DNA from: JAITWN01 sp964546765
GTDB taxonomy: Bacteria > Pseudomonadota > Gammaproteobacteria > SZUA-140
DNA length: 10,168 nt
Assembly: GCA_964546765.1 (NCBI GenBank)
Contig: CAZJKV010000078.1
Coordinates: 1-10,168, forward strand
Reading direction: 5' to 3'
The notes under the pieces are model-generated. The model searched no databases. It was not told the DNA's origin and saw only the letters and a program-made list of their open reading frames with translations. A program made the translations under genes and the position numbers. Shown here in pieces: positions 1 to 5,496 of this stretch (the stretch's first letter is position 1; every line of letters starts with the position of its first letter).

Positions 1-387
1 CTGATACAGTCGCAGCAGGCGCGCGACCCGTCCCAGCCGGCGCCGGTTCGGGATCAGGCCGTCCAGCAACCAGCATACCAGCCGTCCCGGCCGGCGCCGG
101 GGGGCACTGAACGCGCGTGCCGCATCGATCAGCTGCCCGTAGTGTACCTGCGAAGGACAGACTCGTTCACAGGCCCGGCAGGCCAGACAGCGGTCGAGAT
201 GAAAATCCAGTCGTCCTCCGGGTGGCAAGCGGCCCTCGACCAGCGCCTGCATCAGCGCGATCCTGCCGCGCGGAGAATCGCCCTCGTCGCGCGTCAGTCC
301 ATAGGTGGGGCAGTGCGGCACGCATAAGCCGCATTTAACGCACTGATCTGCTTCGTGTTTGATAAAATCGGGGAGATTCAAGGGCAT
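1..387 (-). CDS. glcF: GlcF-like (Fe-S)-binding protein, glycolate oxidase iron-sulfur subunit type, 5' part only
   Basis: The reverse strand reads without a stop from an ATG at 387 to the left edge, giving the first 129 residues. Two bacterial-ferredoxin [4Fe-4S] motifs of the form CxxCxxCxxxCP lie at residues 16-27 and 67-78. Between them are PTYGL, SPRGRI and HLDRCLACRACE segments that closely match the N-terminus of GlcF. In the family, GlcF passes electrons from the flavin subunits GlcD/GlcE, which oxidise glycolate to glyoxylate, at the inner face of the membrane. The C-terminal CCG-type cysteine-rich domains lie outside the window. LutA-like or other CCG-domain Fe-S subunits are alternatives, but the N-terminus fits GlcF best. 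The gene is divergent from the ferredoxin at 454, with only 66 bases between the two starts. AGGG directly abuts the ATG, so the ribosome site is unremarkable. Confidence 0.75.
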   Translation of the reverse strand, partial: MPLNLPDFIKHEADQCVKCGLCVPHCPTYGLTRDEGDSPRGRIALMQALVEGRLPPGGRLDFHLDRCLACRACERVCPSQVHYGQLIDAARAFSAPRRRPGRLVCWLLDGLIPNRRRLGRVARLLRLYQ

Positions 388-453
388 CCCTGTCCGGGTG
401 GTGGAGTGACAAGCGGCTTCACGCGCGCAGTAAATATCTTGTATCTTCTGCCC
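388..453. promoter_or_regulatory. Divergent intergenic region between glcF-like gene and ferredoxin
   Basis: This 66-base gap must carry the 5' signals of both divergent genes. It has a locally AT-rich patch (431-447) in GC-rich surroundings. On the plus strand a weak -35-like TTCACG (418-423) lies 18 bases before TATCTT (442-447). If used, it would start transcription close to the ferredoxin ATG at 454. No convincing Shine-Dalgarno precedes that ATG. The promoter assignment is tentative. Confidence 0.3.
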
Positions 454-759
454 ATGTTCTACAACCGCCACATCTTTTTCTGTACCAACCAGCGTGACGA
501 CGGCCGTGCCTGTTGCCAGGATCACGATGCCAGGGCGATGCGCGCCTATGCGAAGGAGCGCGTCAAGGAACTCGGGCTCGCGACCCCGGGCGGGGTACGC
601 GTCAACAGCGCCGGCTGCCTCGGGCGCTGCGCCCTCGGACCGACGGTCGTCGTCTACCCGGAGGGCGTCTGGTACAGCTACCGGGATCGGCAGGACCTCG
701 ACGAGATCATCGACGAGCACCTCGTTGCGGGCCGGGTCGTCGAACGGCTCAGGATCTAG
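454..759 (+). CDS. Thioredoxin-like [2Fe-2S] ferredoxin domain protein
   Basis: A 101-residue cytoplasmic protein without signal peptide. It has the layout of the thioredoxin-fold [2Fe-2S] ferredoxins (Shethna/NuoE-like group). An N-terminal strand ends in FFCTNQR (Cys10), followed by GRACC (Cys20, Cys21), and then GCLGRCALGP (Cys55, Cys59) and a VVVYPEGVWY strand. Four cysteines (10, 20 or 21, 55, 59) can ligate one [2Fe-2S] cluster; the adjacent pair leaves one spare. The frame is open upstream to an ATG at 355. That ATG would overlap the divergent GlcF-like gene, and family members begin a few residues before the HIFFC segment, so I chose 454. The role is probably small-scale electron transfer, but the partner is unknown. 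The next gene, rplM, is 128 bases downstream behind its own promoter. Confidence 0.85.
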   Translation: MFYNRHIFFCTNQRDDGRACCQDHDARAMRAYAKERVKELGLATPGGVRVNSAGCLGRCALGPTVVVYPEGVWYSYRDRQDLDEIIDEHLVAGRVVERLRI

Positions 760-777
760 ACCGTTCCAATGGGGCGC

Positions 778-806
778 TTGCCTGTACCGGCTTGATTCTG
801 TAGAAT
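778..806 (+). promoter_or_regulatory. Sigma70-type promoter for rplM-rpsI
   Basis: TTGCCT (778-783) and TAGAAT (801-806) are separated by exactly 17 bases, with 4/6 and 5/6 matches to the consensus. A start near 813 would leave a leader of about 75 bases before rplM. The position, just after the ferredoxin stop and ahead of a highly expressed ribosomal operon, supports the call. Confidence 0.6.
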
Positions 807-887
807 TCTCGCTCTTTGGTGCCCGGCGGCCTCGCTCCCATGTGCGAACGGTCGGGGCGATATCGGTAACAACGGGATTCCAGCCAC

Positions 888-1316
888 ATGAAGACCTTCA
901 GCGCCAAACCAGACGCGGTGAAACGCGACTGGTACGTCGTAGACGCGTCCGGCAAGACGCTCGGCCGCCTTGCGAGCGAGATCGCGAAACGCCTGCGCGG
1001 CAAGCACAAGGCCGAATACACGCCGCACGTCGACACCGGCGACTACATCATCGTCATCAATGCCGGGAAGGTGCATGTCACCGGCAACAAGGCCAGCGAC
1101 AAGATCTACCACCGGCACTCCGGCTACATCGGCAACATGAGGTCGATGACCTTCGACGAGCTGCGCGCGAAGCATCCGGAGCGCATCATCGAGATCGCCG
1201 TGCGCGGCATGATGCCGAAGAATCCGCTGGGCCGCGCGATGTTGCGCAAGCTGCGCGTCTACGCCGGCGGCGAGCATCAGCACGTCTCCCAGCAACCGAA
1301 ACCCCTGGAAATCTGA
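888..1316 (+). CDS. rplM: 50S ribosomal protein L13 (uL13)
   Basis: The 142-residue product matches the E. coli length. It carries the L13 landmarks: MKTFSAKP at the start, RDWYVVDASGKTLGRLAS, RGKHKAEYTPHVDTGDY, VTGNK, GMMPKNPLGRAM and a C-terminal VYAGGEHQH segment. L13 is an early-assembling 23S rRNA-binding protein of the large subunit. The start at 888 aligns with the family; the ribosome site is weak (GGGA about ten bases upstream). rpsI follows after 13 bases, so the two genes are certainly co-transcribed, as in most proteobacteria. In E. coli, L13 is known to repress its own operon. Whether the leader here carries such an operator cannot be decided by eye. Confidence 0.98.
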   Translation: MKTFSAKPDAVKRDWYVVDASGKTLGRLASEIAKRLRGKHKAEYTPHVDTGDYIIVINAGKVHVTGNKASDKIYHRHSGYIGNMRSMTFDELRAKHPERIIEIAVRGMMPKNPLGRAMLRKLRVYAGGEHQHVSQQPKPLEI

Positions 1317-1329
1317 CAGGAATACGAGA

Positions 1330-1719
1330 ATGACGGACACCATCTGCACCACGGGTCGCCGCAAGAGTTCCACCGCGCGCGTCTTTCTGAGCCGCGGCGC
1401 CGGCGCGATCATTGTCAACGGCAAACCGCTCGACAGCTACTTCGGGCGCCAGACGGCGCGCATGATCGTGCGCCAGCCGCTCGAGGCGACCAGCCTCGGC
1501 GACAAGATTGACGTCAAGGTCACCGTGCGCGGCGGCGGCACCAGCGGCCAGGCCGGCGCGATCCGCCACGGCCTGTCCCGCGCGCTGGTCGCCTGGGATG
1601 AAGCCCTCAGGAAGACCCTGCGCCAGCACGGCTTCATGACCCGCGACGCGCGCGAGGTCGAGCGCAAGAAGGTCGGCCTGCACAAGGCGCGCAAGCGTCC
1701 CCAGTACTCCAAGCGCTGA
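1330..1719 (+). CDS. rpsI: 30S ribosomal protein S9 (uS9)
   Basis: The 129-residue product is one residue shorter than the E. coli protein. It shows the S9 signature: TGRRKSSTARVFL near the N-terminus, YFGRQTARMIVRQPLE, GGGTSGQAGAIRHGLSRAL and the basic tail ending in YSKR, which reaches the decoding-site P-tRNA in the ribosome. AGGAA (1318-1322) supplies a ribosome site at normal spacing. The gene follows rplM closely. There is no intrinsic terminator between its stop and the tRNA gene 35 bases on, so the tRNA is probably part of the same primary transcript. The N-terminus (MTDTICT) differs from the enterobacterial one but is variable in the family. Confidence 0.98.
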   Translation: MTDTICTTGRRKSSTARVFLSRGAGAIIVNGKPLDSYFGRQTARMIVRQPLEATSLGDKIDVKVTVRGGGTSGQAGAIRHGLSRALVAWDEALRKTLRQHGFMTRDAREVERKKVGLHKARKRPQYSKR

Positions 1720-1754
1720 GGCGCGGGACTCGACCCCTCGTTAACATGCCGTGT

Positions 1755-1828
1755 TGGGGGATCGTCTAGCGGTAGGACTACGGACTCTGACTCCGTCAAC
1801 CGAGGTTCGAATCCTCGTCCCCCAGCCA
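1755..1828 (+). tRNA. tRNA-Gln, anticodon CTG, CCA encoded
   Basis: A complete cloverleaf can be folded. The 7-bp acceptor stem starts T1-A72, the weak pair typical of bacterial tRNA-Gln. The D-stem has the AGCGGTA loop. The anticodon stem ACGGA/TCCGT encloses the loop CTCTGAC, anticodon CTG (1785-1787 area). The T-stem CGAGG/CCTCG has the loop TTCGAAT. Discriminator G is followed by an encoded CCA (1826-1828). It reads CAG codons. The 35-base gap after rpsI holds no good promoter, so maturation from the rplM-rpsI transcript is likely. Confidence 0.97.
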
Positions 1829-1854
1829 AATCGCCAGCCATTCCAGTGGCTTCC

Positions 1855-1939
1855 GAAATAGGGGTCAGAGAACAATTCGCCAGCTGATCGTGGGGCAGCC
1901 CATGGCTATTCACGCGAATTGTTCTCTGACCCCTATTTC
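1855..1939. repeat. Perfect 26-bp inverted repeat element (REP/MITE-like)
   Basis: Two arms of 26 bases, 1855-1880 and 1914-1939, are exact reverse complements around a 33-base centre. The core of the left arm is ATAGGGGTCAGAGAACAATT. From memory, similar GGGGTCAGAG..AATT sequences flank IS200-like/REP-associated tyrosine transposase genes in proteobacteria. That suggests a non-autonomous element mobilised in trans, but I could not verify it. It begins 26 bases after the tRNA-Gln CCA. There is no U-tract directly behind the right arm, so a dedicated terminator is less likely, though the structure could slow read-through from the tRNA unit. Confidence 0.75.
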
Positions 1940-2027
1940 TGCGTTTCTCTGCTCCCCTGAACCACCGCGTACACCGGCGCGGGCGTGACTGGACCCGCGT
2001 GCCCGGATTTCGCTGGTTATTTGTGAC

Positions 2028-2092
2028 AAGTGTTGCATTTTTGACGCAAAGACTACTAATAACATAAAATTAAATGACATAAAGTGTTGCAT
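2028..2092 (+). promoter_or_regulatory. Direct repeat AAGTGTTGCAT x2 upstream of porin
   Basis: The 11-mer AAGTGTTGCAT occurs at 2028-2038 and again at 2082-2092. The copies are 54 bases apart, close to five helical turns, with AT-rich DNA between them. The second copy contains the proposed -35 hexamer of the porin promoter. This is a plausible pair of binding sites for one regulator, which I cannot identify. Confidence 0.4.
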
Positions 2093-2115
2093 ATCGGGTA
2101 CCGATGTATTATAAA
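2087..2115 (+). promoter_or_regulatory. Porin promoter with internal palindrome
   Basis: TTGCAT (2087-2092) and TATAAA (2110-2115) are 17 bases apart, in the most AT-rich DNA of the window. A short inverted repeat ATCGG-N3-CCGAT (2093-2105) sits in the spacer and could be an operator. A start near 2122 gives a leader of about 60 bases. The leader ends in a strong ribosome site, AGGGAGAG (2169-2176), seven bases before the ATG. Confidence 0.55.
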
Positions 2116-2182
2116 ACCACAACGTTGACAAAACGTGCACTGTAAGAAAGCTGTAATCGTCAACCCTTAGGGAGAGAGAACA

Positions 2183-3166
2183 ATGAACAAGAAACTTTTA
2201 GCAATTGCCGTGGCCGGCGCCTTCGCCGCCAGCGGTGCAGCCCTCGCCGGAGATCGTCATAGCATGGACCATGGCCCGGGCGCCAAGGTCAATGGGCACG
2301 TCTTCAGCACCTTCACGGTGTCCGATGATGCCTTTGACCCGATTGGTCCCGGCACCAACCCGGAAGAGAAGAAGTTCCACACCGACGCCGAAATCAACTT
2401 CAAGGCGATGGTCGCCGATGACGTCTATGTGCGTGTCGATCTGGATTACGGTCTTTCCTCTCCGTTCTCGGACGGTATCGAGCAGGCCTACGGTGCGTGG
2501 AAGATCAACGACATGGTCAAGCTGCAGATCGGCCGGTTCAACAGCCCGCTCGGTATCGAGGCCCATGACCAGGCCGAACTGAAGACGACGATCTCGCACG
2601 GCCTCATTCGTACGGCGGTCCTCAACGACCAGATCACCGGCGGTTCCGACGGCAACAACATCGAGGGCGTCGCGGTGCACCTGATGGCCGGTCCGGCGAA
2701 GGTTACCGTTGGTATCCTGAACGACATCGGTGGCGTGGACGAAGAGAATTCGATGCTGCTGAACCTCAGCGCTACGCCGGTCGACGGCCTCGACCTGAAC
2801 CTCGGCGTGATCACCCAGGACAATGACACCACCGCCTTCGGCAATCTGATCAACTTCAACGTCGCGTACGGTATGATGCTGAACGACGACATGGATATCG
2901 GTGTCTCGTTTGACTACATTACCGGCAGCGAGATCCTCGACAGCGGTATGAGTCTGGCCGGTCACATCGGTTTGCCGCAGGGTTTCGGTATCGCGCTGCG
3001 TTATGACATGCTCGAGGATGATGACGGTAACGAGCTGACCGCAATCACTCTGGCGGGTAGCTACCAGGTCGCCGACAACTTCGACCTGCGTCTCGAGTGG
3101 CGTAACGATGACGACGATGTCGAGGACTTCGACTCGATCAAGCTCGCCGCCGCCTTCCGCTTCTGA
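2183..3166 (+). CDS. Outer-membrane beta-barrel porin, acidic, OmpL/BBP2-like
   Basis: A 327-residue exported protein. A signal peptide (MNKKLLAIAVAG..AALA) with likely cleavage after Ala22 precedes alternating beta strands. The protein ends in AAAFRF, a C-terminal phenylalanine recognised by the BAM machinery. The LQIGRFNSPLGIE segment (about 115-126) resembles the GR-F-PLG-E motif of OmpL-type/BBP2 and phosphate-type porins. Extracellular-loop-like regions are very acidic (LEDDDGNE around 277-284, NDDDDVEDFD at 308-317). The mature N-terminus has an unusual DRHSMDHG stretch that could bind metal. Arg and Gly codons favour CGT and GGT more than the neighbours, which together with the strong ribosome site suggests high expression. 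It is a single-gene unit closed by the terminator at 3190. The substrate is unknown. Confidence 0.85.
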   Translation: MNKKLLAIAVAGAFAASGAALAGDRHSMDHGPGAKVNGHVFSTFTVSDDAFDPIGPGTNPEEKKFHTDAEINFKAMVADDVYVRVDLDYGLSSPFSDGIEQAYGAWKINDMVKLQIGRFNSPLGIEAHDQAELKTTISHGLIRTAVLNDQITGGSDGNNIEGVAVHLMAGPAKVTVGILNDIGGVDEENSMLLNLSATPVDGLDLNLGVITQDNDTTAFGNLINFNVAYGMMLNDDMDIGVSFDYITGSEILDSGMSLAGHIGLPQGFGIALRYDMLEDDDGNELTAITLAGSYQVADNFDLRLEWRNDDDDVEDFDSIKLAAAFRF

Positions 3167-3189
3167 GATCGCTAGCTGCAATCAGTACC

Positions 3190-3223
3190 GAAAGCCGGGC
3201 CCAGCGCCCGGCTTTCTTTTTCT
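3190..3223 (+). terminator. Rho-independent terminator of the first porin gene
   Basis: A perfect 10-bp stem GAAAGCCGGG (3190-3199) and CCCGGCTTTC (3207-3216), with a 7-base loop, is followed by TTTTTCT. It lies 24 bases after the porin stop and is a textbook intrinsic terminator. Confidence 0.95.
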
Positions 3224-3308
3224 GCCCCTTCGGCTTGTCTCCGGTCCCCGGTATCGGGTACCTTTCCCGGATCATCTGAAACCCGCCCGTCATGGAGTAA
3301 GTCTGTAG

Positions 3309-4427
3309 ATGCGCAATTTCCTGCTCGTCCCCGGGGTCGCGGTATTGTTGTCGACCGGTCCTGCGATCGCGGCCGTGGATCTCTACGGCGCGGCGCACCT
3401 GTCGCTGGACATCGTCAACAACAGCGATCCGGACCCGGCCAACAAGAAGACCACGCTTGCAGTCACCAGCAATCACTCGCATATCGGCCTGCGCGGGCGC
3501 GAGGTCATCAGCGACGCGCTCGCGGTGCGCTGGCAGTTCGAGACCATCGTCGATCTCGACGACGGCGGCTGGGGCGAGGGCCGCGACAGCTACGTCGCGC
3601 TCGAGAGCCGTTACGGCACGCTGCTGGCGGGACGCCATGCGACGCCGTACCGGCGCATGACCGAGCGGCTCGACATCTTCTCCGAGACCCGCGCCGACCA
3701 CAGCGCGGTCATCGGTTCGATCGGCGGCGCGCCGGTGTTCCACCAGCGGGCGCGCAACATCATCTATTACGCCTCCCCGGACAGCAAGCGCATCCGCTTC
3801 GACCTCGGCTACATCGCGAACCAGGGCGACGACAATCTGCCCCTCACGCGCGATGAGGCGGACGAGTACGGCTACAGCGCGTCGCTGCGTTTTGCGCACG
3901 GCCAGCTCTATGCCGGCTTCGCTTACGAACTGCTCGGGCGCGCGAGCACGCCGGACCAGCGCGACGCGAAGGCCCGCAAGGCCGCGCTCGGCTGGGACTT
4001 CGGCCAGGGCACGCAGGCCGCGCTGATCTGGGAACGGGCCGGCAGCGGAGACCTGAATGGCGGACGCGAACTGCGCCGCGAGGCCTGGGTTGTCAACCTG
4101 GCCCATGTCGCCGGCAATTTCACCTGGAAGCTTGCCTACGGCATGCTGGACGACCTCGACGCGGGGCCGGACAGCGGGGCGTATATGGTCGCGACCGGAT
4201 TTTCCTACGCACTGTCGCCGCGCATCGATCTGTACCTGCTCGCCGCGGGCATGATCAACGACGACGCGGCGAGCTACGGTCTGCAGCCCTATCATGACGA
4301 TCACCTCGCCGGCGACGCGACCCCGGGTGACAATAGTGTTTCGGGGGCAATCCCTGCGTCGGGTCCCGGCGAGAATGTCAGCGTGCTGTCGGGAGGGATG
4401 ACCTACCGCTTCGATATCGGGTTCTGA
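3309..4427 (+). CDS. Gram-negative general porin (Porin_4/OmpC-like family)
   Basis: A 372-residue outer-membrane protein. The signal peptide ends near residues 21-22 (AIAA) and the first strand follows at once with VDLYGAAHLSLD. SHIGLRGREVISDALAVRWQFET (about 57-79) corresponds to the conserved S-R-G-KG-EDLG-GL-A-FQ-E region of beta- and gammaproteobacterial porins. RNIIYYASPD (about 149-158) corresponds to the R-N-S-Y-SP strand after the constriction loop. The protein ends in YRFDIGF with terminal Phe. The family forms trimeric 16-stranded diffusion pores. GGAG (3294-3297) is a ribosome site 11 bases upstream. The gene is unrelated in sequence to the preceding porin and has its own start region after the terminator. 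No clear terminator follows it. Confidence 0.9.
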   Translation: MRNFLLVPGVAVLLSTGPAIAAVDLYGAAHLSLDIVNNSDPDPANKKTTLAVTSNHSHIGLRGREVISDALAVRWQFETIVDLDDGGWGEGRDSYVALESRYGTLLAGRHATPYRRMTERLDIFSETRADHSAVIGSIGGAPVFHQRARNIIYYASPDSKRIRFDLGYIANQGDDNLPLTRDEADEYGYSASLRFAHGQLYAGFAYELLGRASTPDQRDAKARKAALGWDFGQGTQAALIWERAGSGDLNGGRELRREAWVVNLAHVAGNFTWKLAYGMLDDLDAGPDSGAYMVATGFSYALSPRIDLYLLAAGMINDDAASYGLQPYHDDHLAGDATPGDNSVSGAIPASGPGENVSVLSGGMTYRFDIGF

Positions 4428-4477
4428 CCGGTCCGATCGACGGGTCCGGGGGCGCGCGGCGAGACTGCCCGGGCTTA

Positions 4478-4506
4478 TCGAAATGTCCCGATCGTTGTGC
4501 TAAAGT
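4478..4506 (+). promoter_or_regulatory. Possible extended -10 promoter for the cytochrome gene cluster
   Basis: TCGAAA (4478-4483), 17 bases, then TG-C-TAAAGT (TG at 4498-4499, hexamer 4501-4506) resembles an extended -10 promoter. It lies in the only moderately AT-rich part of the 146-base gap between the second porin and the tetrahaem cytochrome. CATAAT at 4512-4517 is an alternative -10 but has no matching -35. The ribosome site GAGGT (4563-4567) precedes the ATG at 4574 by six bases. Confidence 0.35.
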
Positions 4507-4573
4507 CGCAGCATAATCACGACATTGGTGATCAGCCGGCGTTCCGGCCAGAGGGGGAGGTCGAGGTACAACG

Positions 4574-5413
4574 ATGAGTGGGGATCGCCGTACCTGCAGT
4601 CGATTCTGGATGACCCGGGCAACGGCGCTCGTGCTGTTGCTGGTCGCGCAAGGCGCGACCGCCGGCATCTTCAACACCAAGCACAACCTCGGCAGCACCG
4701 GCGTCAACGCCGCGAGCAACTTCAGCGGTACTTCCGAGATCTGCGTGTTCTGTCATACCCCGCACGGCGCCGACGCGACGGCCGCCGTGCCATTGTGGAA
4801 CCGCAATCTGACCCCGGGCGCCGCCTACACCACCTACGACCAACTCGGTTCGACGACGCTCGACGCCGAGATCGAGCCGATCGGTTCGGTCTCACTCGCC
4901 TGCCTGTCCTGCCACGACGGAACCCAGGCCATGGATGCGCTGATCAACGAGCCCGGCTCGGGCGCCGAGAACTGGGCGTTTCGTACCGGCGTCTGGAGCG
5001 GGCAGGCCGCGACCGTCGGTGGTCGACTCGGACCGGTCAACGTCATCACGAACCTCGGCACCGACCTCACCGACGATCACCCGATCGGCGTTCAGTACGC
5101 CGGCGGCGGTTATGCGTTGTCGAACCCGCACGGCCCCGGGCGCGACCCGGACTTCAATCAGGCTGAGAGCAAGATCGTCGGAGCAAGCCGCATCTGGTGG
5201 GTCAACTCCAGCCCGGAGGGGGGGACCTCCGATTTCGAGCGGACCGACATGAAGCTCTACACCCGGACCGCGACGCGCGGGGTGTTCGTTGGCGAACCCC
5301 AACCCTATGTCGAATGCGCTTCCTGTCACGACCCTCATGTCGACGTTAACCCCCTGTTCCTGCGGATCGATCCTGCCGGGAGCGCGGTTTGTCTGACTTG
5401 TCACAATAAATAA
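4574..5413 (+). CDS. Exported tetrahaem c-type cytochrome, doubled-CXXCH/OmcE-like class
   Basis: A 279-residue protein with a signal peptide (hydrophobic core about 16-28, cleavage after ATA at residue 30). It has four covalent haem motifs: CVFCH (57-61), CLSCH (110-114), CASCH (248-252) and CLTCH (273-277). Five other histidines (37, 64, 169, 186, 255) could give bis-His ligation of all four haems. KHNLGSTG before the first motif and CHTPHGA at it are typical of the large Geobacter-type cytochromes with doubled CXXCH motifs. Haem density is low: a 134-residue insert separates haems 2 and 3, and the last haem lies two residues from the C-terminus. Extracellular filament cytochromes such as OmcS also have a haem there. 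It is first of six co-directional exported-protein genes. Periplasmic electron transfer or a secreted filament subunit are both possible. Confidence 0.92.
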   Translation: MSGDRRTCSRFWMTRATALVLLLVAQGATAGIFNTKHNLGSTGVNAASNFSGTSEICVFCHTPHGADATAAVPLWNRNLTPGAAYTTYDQLGSTTLDAEIEPIGSVSLACLSCHDGTQAMDALINEPGSGAENWAFRTGVWSGQAATVGGRLGPVNVITNLGTDLTDDHPIGVQYAGGGYALSNPHGPGRDPDFNQAESKIVGASRIWWVNSSPEGGTSDFERTDMKLYTRTATRGVFVGEPQPYVECASCHDPHVDVNPLFLRIDPAGSAVCLTCHNK

Positions 5414-5496
5414 CGGGGCGCGGGACGCAGGGAAAGACGTAATCACCGGGAACGGCGTGGGCATCCGCTCTCGTGGCCAGGTTCTAGAGCGATCAG

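Larger units (their letters stand above)
1829..2182. other. 354-base non-coding stretch: inverted-repeat element plus AT-rich porin control region
   Basis: No convincing gene lies here. The left part holds the perfect inverted repeat at 1855-1939. The middle (1940-2010) is GC-rich filler with a small CGCGGG/CCCGCG hairpin (1978-1999). From about 2010 to 2160 the base composition switches to strongly AT-rich, with 11-base direct repeats and the porin promoter. ORFs on the minus strand here lack any recognisable protein features. Confidence 0.8.

Noticed and set aside
494..1333. 279-residue plus-strand ORF across ferredoxin and rplM
   Set aside because: It is an out-of-frame reading of two confidently identified genes, low-complexity Arg/Ser/Ala sequence.
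1437..1913. Minus-strand ORF containing a GRGFEPRLTESESVV-type peptide
   Set aside because: That peptide is the well-known translation of an antisense tRNA gene, here tRNA-Gln; the rest is antisense to rpsI.
1855..1939. Inverted repeat as a standard rho-independent terminator of the rpsI-tRNA unit
   Set aside because: The loop is 33 bases and no U-tract directly follows the right arm. A mobile repeat explains the perfect long arms better.
2125..2157. Perfect -35 hexamer TTGACA (2125-2130) as the porin promoter
   Set aside because: The only -10-like sequence downstream, TGTAAT (2152-2157), is 21 bases away, too far. The 2087-2115 pair has correct 17-base spacing.
2198..3181. 327-residue minus-strand ORF mirroring the first porin
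   Set aside because: It is the antisense of a codon-biased porin gene with signal peptide and terminal Phe, and it shows no domain of its own.
3138..4304. 388-residue minus-strand ORF opposite the second porin
   Set aside because: It is Arg/Val/Ala-rich, lacks any recognisable motif, crosses the intrinsic terminator and is fully explained by antisense of the porin.
4495..4517. TTGTGC plus CATAAT as promoter of the tetrahaem cytochrome gene
   Set aside because: The spacer is only 11 bases, too short for sigma70; the extended -10 arrangement just upstream is preferred.
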